Part shown: one piece after another, positions 1 to 6,900 of the stretch
Layout of the letters: every line of letters begins with the position of its first letter
Numbering within the stretch: position 1 is the first letter of the stretch
From: an uncultured Desulfotignum sp.
Lineage (GTDB): Bacteria; Desulfobacterota; Desulfobacteria; Desulfobacterales; Desulfobacteraceae
Assembly: GCA_937951975.1 (NCBI GenBank)
Contig: CALGAJ010000047.1
Location: forward strand, 1 to 8,336
Length of the DNA stretch: 8,336 nucleotides
Direction of reading: 5' to 3'
The notes under the pieces: generated by a model
Databases searched by the model: none
Seen by the model: the letters and a program-made list of their open reading frames with translations, nothing else
Told to the model about the DNA's origin: nothing
Made by a program: the position numbers and the translations under genes

Positions 1-957
1 AACCAGATCGGGTTCATGCTGGTGGGCACCGGCATCGGGTCCCAGCTGGCATTGAACGGGGCCGTGGCCCATGCATTCTGTCATATCCTCTACAAGGGGC
101 TTTTGTTCATGGCAGCCGGTTCCGTGCTCCAGATGACCGGCAAGATCAAGTGCACCGAAATCGGCGGACTGTACAAGACCATGCCGTTGACCTGCCTGTT
201 CTGCATTGTGGGGGCGGCCTCCATTTCCGCGTTTCCGCTGTTTTCAGGATTTGTGTCCAAGTCCATGGTGGTGACCGCCACAGTGGAGGAGCACCTGGTA
301 CTGGTGTACCTGGTGCTGCAGTTTGCATCCGCCGGTGTGTTCCACCATGCCGGGATCAAGGTGCCGTTTTTCACTTTTTTCGGCCATGACTCAGGCCTGC
401 GGGCCAAGGATCCGTCCTGGAACATGGTGCTGGCCATGGGGCTGGCGGCGTTTGCCTGCATTTTTATCGGTGTGTTTCCCCAGCCCCTGTATAACCTTTT
501 GCCCTTTACCGTGGATTATATCCCCTACACCGGGGCCCATGTGGTGGGACAGCTCCAGCTGCTCATGTTCGGGGCCCTGGCGTTTGCCCTGCTGATTCTG
601 TCCGGCTACTACCCGCCGGAAATCAAATCCATCAACCTGGATGTGGACTGGACCTATCGAAAACTGGGAAGAGCTGTCTACAAAACACTGGACAGAGGCC
701 TGAACACGCTAAACCGCAGATCAGAAGAGATCCTGATGACTGTGGTCAAAGGGATGAGTGGATTTTTTAGACAGGTCACAGTGCATCTGGTCCTGTTTTT
801 TTCCGTTAATCTGTGGCTGCTTCAGGGGTATAAGGACAAACATCTGGCCTTGAAAAAACGCCGGCTTTATGATGATGTGGTCCAGGGAACGTTTCCTGTG
901 GGCATCGGCGCAGCGGTGGCGGTGTCATTTGTTTTGCTGATATATGTGTTAACCTAA
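1..957 (+). CDS. Na+/H+ antiporter subunit D-like (MrpD/NuoN family) membrane protein, 3' part
   Basis: The frame is open from base 1, so the 5' end lies outside the window; 318 residues are visible. The protein belongs to the proton-translocating antiporter family shared by Mrp subunit D and complex I subunits NuoL/M/N, and acts in the cytoplasmic membrane. Seen near the start of the visible part: a helix with HAFCHILYKGLLF, where the Lys corresponds to the conserved channel lysine of the family, then AAGSVLQMTG, then the typical GGLYKTMP stretch and SISAFPLFSGFVSKS, a family signature. Further hydrophobic segments follow around visible residues 140-160 and 180-205. After about residue 210 comes a charged amphipathic stretch and two more hydrophobic segments (about 255-275 and 298-317), longer than the classical MrpD end. 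It ends with TAA, and the first CNBD-fold gene starts 26 bases later, suggesting one transcript. The exact complex (Mrp antiporter, hydrogenase-linked or stand-alone) cannot be told from this fragment. Confidence 0.88.
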   Translation, partial: NQIGFMLVGTGIGSQLALNGAVAHAFCHILYKGLLFMAAGSVLQMTGKIKCTEIGGLYKTMPLTCLFCIVGAASISAFPLFSGFVSKSMVVTATVEEHLVLVYLVLQFASAGVFHHAGIKVPFFTFFGHDSGLRAKDPSWNMVLAMGLAAFACIFIGVFPQPLYNLLPFTVDYIPYTGAHVVGQLQLLMFGALAFALLILSGYYPPEIKSINLDVDWTYRKLGRAVYKTLDRGLNTLNRRSEEILMTVVKGMSGFFRQVTVHLVLFFSVNLWLLQGYKDKHLALKKRRLYDDVVQGTFPVGIGAAVAVSFVLLIYVLT

Positions 958-982
958 GAAAGGCAATCTGTAAGGACCTTCC

Positions 983-1489
983 ATGGTAAAAATACAGGAT
1001 TTAAAACATATCCACATGCTGGAACACATGCCGGCGCATCTGCTGGCCCTGATCGGTCAGGAAGCGCAGCTTTCCATTTTCAGCAGCGGCACCTGCCTGT
1101 TCAAAGCAGGGGAGAGGGTGGATACCTTTTACATGGTCATCATGGGTCAGGTAGCACTGACTGTGGCCCTGAACCCGGATATCGACGTGGTCCTGGAAAA
1201 TATCCAGTCCGGCCGCACTTTTGGTTCTTCGGCATTGATATCCGGTGGTCCGGCCACGTATACCGCTGTGTGCCAGGAACCCTGTGAAGTCATCACGTTG
1301 TCTGGTCCCCGCATGCAGCAGTTGTTTGAAACCAACCACGAGCTGGCGTTTCATCTGATGACCGGTGTGGCCAGACAATACAAGAACAGCATGGATGCCC
1401 GGGCGAAAATGATCATGAAGACCCTGGCCCGCCACCCGGAGATGAAAGCTTCCATTCATGATATTGAAACACTCACCCCGGCCTATTAG
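983..1489 (+). CDS. Stand-alone cyclic-nucleotide-binding-fold protein (first of tandem pair)
   Basis: 168 residues. The order of elements matches the Crp/CNBD beta-roll: helical N-terminus (1-28), beta strands with the loop at MGQVALT (54-60), the phosphate-binding-cassette region at 76-96 and a C-terminal helix (109-150). No helix-turn-helix follows, so it is not a complete Crp/Fnr transcription factor; it looks like a cytoplasmic sensor or regulatory subunit. In the cassette region FGSSALISGGPATYTAV the usual Glu after FG is Ser and the Arg before the S/T-A pair is Ala, so canonical cAMP/cGMP binding is doubtful. Cys97 and Cys101 form a C-x3-C pair. The ATG is preceded by AAGGA at 972-976 with a 6-base spacer, which supports this start. 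The gene sits 25 bases after the antiporter gene and 46 bases before its paralogue, consistent with an operon. The fold assignment is fairly secure; ligand and partner are unknown. Confidence 0.85.
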   Translation: MVKIQDLKHIHMLEHMPAHLLALIGQEAQLSIFSSGTCLFKAGERVDTFYMVIMGQVALTVALNPDIDVVLENIQSGRTFGSSALISGGPATYTAVCQEPCEVITLSGPRMQQLFETNHELAFHLMTGVARQYKNSMDARAKMIMKTLARHPEMKASIHDIETLTPAY

Positions 1490-1523
1490 ACCGGAGGTCC
1501 ATTCCCGGCCCGGGGCATCGTTT

Positions 1524-1529
1524 GAAGGA
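1524..1529 (+). promoter_or_regulatory. Ribosome binding site choosing start 1536
   Basis: GAAGGA lies 6 bases before ATG 1536. It favours this start over the upstream in-frame ATG at 1458, which has no purine-rich site ahead of it. Confidence 0.7.
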
Positions 1530-1535
1530 AAACCC

Positions 1536-2009
1536 ATGGTACCCAGTGATCAGTTGAAAAAAATACAGTTTCTTGCGGATCTGCCGGATGACATTCTGGA
1601 AAAAATCAGCCCCCATGCCCGGCAGGCGGTGTTCGAGCCGGACACCGTCCTGATCCGGCAAAACGATCCCCAGCATCTGGTGCACATGCTGGTGTCCGGA
1701 AAAATCTGCCTGAACGCCCGGTCAGACACCGGCCGGATCCTGACCCTGGATGAGATCGAATCCGGGCAGAGTTTCGGCCTGTCCGCACTGTTCGGCAAGT
1801 CCAGCGCCACCTTTACCGCGGTCTGCACCGAACCCTGTGACATCATTGTTTTGTCCGGAGACCTGATGGCCAAGCTGTTTGAAACGGATCACCGCATCGG
1901 ATATGCAATGATGCGCCGGGTGGCCCAGCTGTTCAAAGACCGCATGAACAAGCATACCGGGCAGTTCCTTCACTCATTGTCCATGCACCCGGCCATCAAT
2001 CCGGTCTGA
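1536..2009 (+). CDS. Stand-alone cyclic-nucleotide-binding-fold protein (second of tandem pair)
   Basis: 157 residues from ATG 1536. It aligns with the preceding gene product residue for residue, without gaps, from Met1 to about residue 152, including L-K-x-I near the N-terminus, SGxxFGxSAL at 76-85, ATxTAVCxEPC at 91-101 and MxxLFETxH at 111-119. Like its neighbour it has a CNBD beta-roll and a C-terminal helix but no DNA-binding domain. It also lacks the cassette Glu (Leu82) and Arg (Ala91), while Cys97 and Cys101 are conserved in register. An upstream in-frame ATG at 1458 would add 26 residues, but it lies inside the previous gene, has no ribosome binding site and would break the alignment; GAAGGA at 1524-1529 supports 1536. 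The stop codon lies 9 bases from the stop of the convergent ABM-fold gene. The pair probably arose by tandem duplication and may form a heterodimer (inference). Confidence 0.85.
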   Translation: MVPSDQLKKIQFLADLPDDILEKISPHARQAVFEPDTVLIRQNDPQHLVHMLVSGKICLNARSDTGRILTLDEIESGQSFGLSALFGKSSATFTAVCTEPCDIIVLSGDLMAKLFETDHRIGYAMMRRVAQLFKDRMNKHTGQFLHSLSMHPAINPV

Positions 2010-2018
2010 TGCCCCGGG
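2010..2018. other. 9-base gap between convergent stop codons
   Basis: The CNBD gene stop (plus) and the ABM gene stop (minus) are separated by only 9 GC-rich bases. No hairpin followed by a T tract is visible on either strand at the junction, so transcripts probably overlap into the opposing genes or end by Rho. Confidence 0.7.
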
Positions 2019-2324
2019 TCATGCCTGTTCCAGGATTCTGAGGGAGATGTCTTCAATCAGATTTTTGGTTTTTTCCCTGTAGTCCAGCATATGGGGGGCG
2101 GACATATGGGCTGTCAGATCCGCCAGACTGTGCCATGTCTCTATGACCGTCACCCGGTGTTGATCCACATCCTGGGGCGGCAGACCGGTCTGGACGTCCA
2201 CGGCCGGTACATAGCTGATACTTCCCTTTTCCTTGAGCACCGCCGGAATGTTGGATTTAAAGATTTCCACAAACCGGGATAGGTTCCCCTCTTTCACCCG
2301 TATGGATGCGATCACATGAATCAT
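2019..2324 (-). CDS. ABM-domain (quinol monooxygenase-like, YgiN-type) small protein
   Basis: 101 residues, the usual length for the antibiotic biosynthesis monooxygenase dimeric alpha/beta-barrel superfamily. Seen: a beta-strand start MIHVIASIRVKEG, a helix FVEIFKSNIPAVLKEKGSISY, a strand pair around HRVTVIETWHS, and the characteristic E-x-W followed by SLADLTAHMSAPHM (alternating helix and histidines), then a final helix. Known members are cofactor-free oxygenases, quinol oxidising enzymes or simple stress-associated proteins; the substrate here cannot be inferred. AGGAG at 2333-2337 with an 8-base spacer supports the ATG at 2324. The ATG overlaps the stop of a possible small ORF (ATGA), and the gene lies about 120 bases downstream of the sensor kinase on the same strand, so it may be the last gene of that operon. 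It converges on the plus-strand CNBD pair with 9 bases between stops. Confidence 0.82.
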   Translation of the reverse strand: MIHVIASIRVKEGNLSRFVEIFKSNIPAVLKEKGSISYVPAVDVQTGLPPQDVDQHRVTVIETWHSLADLTAHMSAPHMLDYREKTKNLIEDISLRILEQA

Positions 2325-2407
2325 TTCTTTTTCTCCTGATCGGTGATATGGTTTTTGAGATCCGTTGCCTGGGTTTTCAAAATCTCCAGTGCGGGTTTGA
2401 TTTGAAT
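2321..2407 (-). CDS. Possible 28-residue small ORF between kinase and ABM gene (ATT start)
   Basis: Between the kinase stop and the ABM start there is an open frame whose TGA overlaps the ABM ATG as ATGA. Its in-frame upstream stop is at 2417-2419. No ATG or GTG is available in frame; the best placed start is ATT at 2407, with GAGGTG at 2413-2418 and a 5-base spacer. A TTG at 2380 is possible but has a poorly placed purine tract. The peptide is charged and helical in character, with hydrophobic residues spaced like an amphipathic helix, ending in EKKK. It could be a leader for translational coupling to the ABM gene, the remnant of a decayed gene, or chance. ATT starts are rare, so confidence is low. 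Confidence 0.22.
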   Translation of the reverse strand: MQIKPALEILKTQATDLKNHITDQEKKK

Positions 2408-2412
2408 GGTTG

Positions 2413-2418
2413 CACCTC
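2413..2418 (-). promoter_or_regulatory. Candidate ribosome binding site of the small ORF
   Basis: On the minus strand GAGGTG lies 5 bases before the candidate ATT start at 2407. It is the main reason for considering the small ORF translated. Confidence 0.2.
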
Positions 2419-2443
2419 AGTGCCGTCCCCCTTTCGGCCGTCC

Positions 2444-3907
2444 TCAGTCATCACGAACCGGCAGAGTGATGACGAACGCGGCCCCCTGGCCTTCTTTGCT
2501 GGAGACATCCAGCCACCCGCCGTGTTCACAGATGATGTTGTAGGCAATGCTCAACCCTAAGCCCGTGCCATGGTCCTTGGTGGTGAAAAACGGGTTGAAG
2601 ATCTCGGATTGAATGTCGCCGGGAATGCCCGGACCGTCATCCATAATCCGGATAATGGCCACTTTTTCCAGGGGATGGACAAACCGTTCCTCTTCGCTGA
2701 TGATGATCTGACCATCATGTTTGATGGCTTCGCACGCATTGATGATGATGTTGACAATCACTTCCTTGAGCTGATCCGGGTCGACGCGGGTCTCAGAAAG
2801 CGGCGAGCTGCGGACCAGTTTGACCGATACCCGATAGGATTGGAGGCGCTGGTCAAGCAGGTTCAGAGCGCTGTCCACAATGAAAGACGGGCTCATGTTC
2901 CGGGTTTTCAGTTTGGGCGGTCTGGAAAATTCCAGAAAATTGTCCACGATTTTGTTGATCTGCTGGATTTCGCCTGAAATGACATTGAAATCCTCCTGCT
3001 GGGCATCAGTGAACGCGCAGGACCGGTTCAGGGAAAACAGCCGCATCTTGACGGATGTCAGCGGATTCCGGATACTGTGTGCCGTGCCGGCGGCCAGTTT
3101 TCCCAGAAGTGCCATTTTTTCCGACTGCAACAGGGTTTCCTGACTTTTTTTTAAATCCTGGTGTACCTGTTCCGTGTTTTTGATCAGACCGTGAACACTC
3201 AGTTCCAGGGCTGTGACTTCATTGGTTGAAGAGGGGGAATTTCCTTGAATGTAGGCTTCTTCCGCAATTTTCCGGATGGGCTCCAGAATGTGCCGGGCAA
3301 AGATGTAATTGATCAGAAGTGAGAGAATAATCACGATGATGATGGCCATCAACGCCATGTACCTGAGCCCGTTGGATTCTTCCCGGCTGGTTTCGATGGC
3401 TTCAGAAATTTTGTTCTTGTGAAACGTTTTGAATTGTTCACAAAGATTCAGAATCTGGGAAAAACGCTCCCGGGTCGTTTCATGAATGGTATACCCTTTA
3501 TCAAATTCGTTTTTCATATAAAGGTCTATGACGCTGTCCTTGGTGGAGATATAATCGGCATATTTGGCTTCAATCTGGGCAATGGCTTGTTTTTCCCAGT
3601 CTTCCTCCACCAGAGATTTGACGCTGGCCATATGTTCCGTGAATTCATCCCGGGCCTGATGCAGCCGGTTGATCCAGGCCGGGTTTTTGTCCAGAAGATA
3701 ATAGGAAACAAATCCCTTATGCTTGACTAAAGCGGTTGCCAGGCTTTCAGCGGACTGATACACGATGATATTTCGGTCAATGATGGTCTGGAAGATTTTT
3801 TCGGTCTTGTAGGTGTACCAGATCATCAGAAGTCCGCCGACAACCGTGATACTCACCAGAATGGCATTGACGATGTAAATCCGGTTCTTAAGACTCAACT
3901 GAAGCAT
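2444..3907 (-). CDS. Membrane-bound sensor histidine kinase
   Basis: 487 residues from ATG 3907. Layout: membrane helix about 10-31; a mostly helical periplasmic sensor region about 32-180, resembling four-helix-bundle ligand domains; second membrane helix about 183-203; a weak HAMP-like linker 204-250; a coiled segment; HisKA with the phospho-accepting His277 in AHSIRNPLTS; and a HATPase_c domain with N-box NIIINACEAI (386-395), G1 DDGPGI (423-428), F-box FNPFFTTK (437-444) and G2 GTGLGL (447-452). All ATP-binding boxes are intact, so it should be an active kinase. The residue after the catalytic His is Ser instead of the usual Glu/Asp. The frame continues to a TTG at 3922, but ATG 3907 with AAGGA 5 bases upstream is the better start; it overlaps the end of the 1012-residue gene by 20 bases, pointing to translational coupling. 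No response regulator is encoded in the window, so the output is unknown. Confidence 0.92.
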   Translation of the reverse strand: MLQLSLKNRIYIVNAILVSITVVGGLLMIWYTYKTEKIFQTIIDRNIIVYQSAESLATALVKHKGFVSYYLLDKNPAWINRLHQARDEFTEHMASVKSLVEEDWEKQAIAQIEAKYADYISTKDSVIDLYMKNEFDKGYTIHETTRERFSQILNLCEQFKTFHKNKISEAIETSREESNGLRYMALMAIIIVIILSLLINYIFARHILEPIRKIAEEAYIQGNSPSSTNEVTALELSVHGLIKNTEQVHQDLKKSQETLLQSEKMALLGKLAAGTAHSIRNPLTSVKMRLFSLNRSCAFTDAQQEDFNVISGEIQQINKIVDNFLEFSRPPKLKTRNMSPSFIVDSALNLLDQRLQSYRVSVKLVRSSPLSETRVDPDQLKEVIVNIIINACEAIKHDGQIIISEEERFVHPLEKVAIIRIMDDGPGIPGDIQSEIFNPFFTTKDHGTGLGLSIAYNIICEHGGWLDVSSKEGQGAAFVITLPVRDD

Positions 3908-6900
3908 GAGATTCCTTTTCAATGGCTGCCAGATACTTGGGGTAAGTGGTCAGGTAAAAAGACAGGGGCCGGGAAAAATGTCTGCCTAAAATTCCGTCCA
4001 CAAACAGCCGGCTGATATGCTGCTCATGGACCAGGATACGCTGGGACTGAAAAAAGATGATCTTTTCTTCCGGCGTGAGCCGGGAGACCTTGTCCAAAAT
4101 AGTCATGCGCGCCCGGGGTTGATACATCCAGAAATAAAACAGATCCAGAGAATGGATGATAACCATGATGGCCAGATCCTTGACTTCGGCATTGCGGCTT
4201 GCAAACAGGTCTTCAGGTTTTTCCAGAATTTTGAGTTCTTCGGTTTCCGGAAACAGCATTTCCAGCTTGGCATAGGTGTCGAACAGGTCCGTGAACTTGC
4301 GTTTCACATCCCGTTTTCGCAGTTTAAGGTTCTGGAACCGGTCCACGGTGCCTTCGATAACGCCGGCCACAGTATCGGAGGCCGCCTTGGAGATGATAGC
4401 GGCCCATTTCTGCAGCACCGCATCCACCGCTGGGACATTGAAGAAAAAAAGGATGGCACCGATGGCTGTGTTAAATATCAGAGCCACGGGAATGGACAGA
4501 ATGCTTCTGAAAAAATTGCCTGTGACCATGCCTTTGGGAAGTCCGCGAAAGGCGTTGTGAGCCGACAGATATATGCCGTTGACCAGCGCCATGACGGCAT
4601 ACAGGGCCAATGGGCTGGTATGGGTATTGATGCCGAAAGTGTTGTCCAGAAGCCTTGTTTTGACCAGCCAGTCCAGCAGAGGCACGGAAAAACCGGTAAA
4701 GAACAGCGCATCCGTGAGCCGGTCCCAGCTGACATAATTGTTCCACCGGGTCAGAGAGGACCGTCTGATCCCCCCGCCCCCTAAAACCGATTGCAAAATG
4801 ACCCTGAATCCGGTAATTCCAAACCAGATAAATGCACCGAACCAGGCCAGAAACCACCAGTCTTTGGTAAGGGAAAAACACATAAATGCCGGAATAAACC
4901 CCAGAGTGATTTTTGTGCAGTTTTTCAGTTTGGTGTTCAGGTTTTTCCATATTCTGAACACGGACGTTTTCCGGCTTCCGTGCAGATTTTCTTCGGGAAA
5001 AAGATCGTTGGTGTTCTGTTTCTGGATGCCTCCCAACGTGACCACATTCCCTTTTTTTTTCATGTCCAGAGAAAAAGATTCAAACAACCATTCTTTTTTT
5101 TTGACAAACCGGATCTGATCCAGGCCGGGAAGCCACTGCAAAATTGCCAGAAGCCACTGAAAAAAACGATGCATTTTTTCCGTGGAAACAGCGGTCATCT
5201 GCTGGCTGACACTGATATTTGCCGGCAGTATCAACCGGTCTTGTTTCTGGGTATGAATCCGTTTCTGGGCGCGGAAAGGCAAAGTGTTGATGATTCCGAA
5301 TCCCATGCCGTAAGTTTGATGGGCCTTGCCAGTGGAATCACTGCCGATGCGCGACTTAATGGGGGTGACAGCATACATGTTTTTAAGGGCATCAATGTCA
5401 TATAAAATCTGATACAGCTTTGTGAGCCGGTCATTGCGGCCGGGATCATCCGTATGGCCCACCTGAAATATGATCTGGCGGACCTGGCGTTTCAGCTTTA
5501 GAAGACTGCCGCCGTTAATGGCTTTTTGAAGTTCATTAACCGCAAACAGGTGATCGGTTTTTCCGGAAACAAAATTTTTCAGATTGATGATTTCAAGACG
5601 GGTGACCAGACCTTTGGATTCATAGAGGATTTCAAGCACATCTTCCGGTGCCAGGTTATCCAGTTTGAGCGTGATACGAAAATCGCACAGAAGCTGGCCG
5701 ATGGTTTCAAGAAACTGCGTATGGGTCAATTTCAACCGTTCGGGTATATCCGGGTCATCCGGTGTGGCAAGCAGATGGAAGATATCTGGATGCTGTTCAG
5801 GATTCAGAAAGGTATCCAGAATCTGTTTAACACTGAATCGATCCATTTGCTGGATTAAAGACCGGATCTGTGCCTGTTTTGTTTCATTTGCCTGTTGGAA
5901 AATATCATGCAGTTCCTTTGCCCGTATTTTCATGGCTTTCAGTGCCGTGGCATGGATGAATTCCGCCAGAAGGGGTACGGAGGGCTGTCCGGGAAAGGAA
6001 AAACTCAAGAAATCCTCCGGCCTGAGGGGCGGCAGCTCAATACCCAGGTACCGGCACATCTCTTTGAGATGCTGCTCATTGAACCGTTCCAGCAAATTCA
6101 ACACCTGTTTTTCCTGAAATTTCAGCACCTGTTTGCCCTGAGCCATGAACTGAACCACATGGGGTTCCGCCAGAAAACACAGAAAGGATTCCGCATCTCC
6201 AAGTCCCCGGGACACCCAGATAAATGACAAATACCGATCCCGGTACCGGGTCTTGAATTCGATACCGATCCGCAGGTCGATCTCCAAAATTTTTGCGGCT
6301 TCAATCAGTTCCAGGGCGAACCGGGGTTCGATATAGTGGTAATAGATGACCCGCAAACGACGGATCCCTTTGATCCAGGCATCCATGATCAGATGGGTGG
6401 GAGATTTCCGGCCCGATGTATTGGCATCGTGTACATGGTCGTCAAACGTGACCTGATTCCATTCTTCCGGCATTTCCAGGAGATGATAATGGGCCAGCAG
6501 TTTTCTGACCAGTCTGGGTTTGCCGAACGCGGCCAGCCGAAAGGTATGCGCCAGGGCCAGCTGGCGGGCATCGTTGCCTTTGGCCCTGACCAGTTCTTTC
6601 ATGATCTGCAGCAACACCCGGGCAGTATTTTTAGGCATGGGGCCGTCAGCCGTATCAAGCACTTCAGATTTCAAGGCCCTCAGGGCTGCCAGCCGGTTTT
6701 CTATCACCCCCCGTTCCATGGATTCCAGCAGACTGACAATGGCATAGGCCGTATGAAGGCCTTTGGATTCAGCCAGTTCCTTGATGCCCAGGGGGTGGAA
6801 AAACCGGTAATAAAGTTTCCGGACATACCCTGGTCGGATATCCGCGTCATACACGGAAGTGACAATTCGAATCAGTTCATGGTCCCGTGAATCAAAAAGC

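Noticed and set aside
590..957. Separate gene or fusion partner at the antiporter C-terminus
   Set aside because: The frame is continuous, there is no internal ribosome site, and I recall similar C-terminal extensions in antiporter D-like proteins of sulfate reducers, so a simple family extension is more likely.
1458..1535. Upstream ATG adding 26 residues to the second CNBD protein
   Set aside because: No ribosome site, overlap with the previous gene, and the extra residues have no counterpart in the paralogue.
1001..1537. 178-residue minus-strand frame opposite the first CNBD gene
   Set aside because: The plus-strand gene has a clear fold, a paralogue and a ribosome site; the reverse frame has none.
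2420..2443. Possible hairpin after the kinase stop
   Set aside because: The GCCG/CGGC pairing is only four base pairs and no T tract follows; the GACGGC motifs are direct rather than inverted repeats.
3908..3922. TTG start for the sensor kinase
   Set aside because: The ATG 15 bases downstream is better placed behind AAGGA; the TTG would have that site inside its own coding sequence.
4471..4950. 159-residue minus-strand frame beginning MEKPEHQTEK, overlapping the large gene
   Set aside because: It is a shifted frame of the same strand with no ribosome site and no family features; relevant only as the frame that an extra A at 5052-5060 would enter.
4017..5405. Long plus-strand open frames of 255 and 204 residues opposite the 1012-residue gene
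   Set aside because: They lie antisense to a continuous frame with convincing membrane segments and motifs; their translations are rich in His, Gln and Arg with no domain pattern, as expected of shadow frames.
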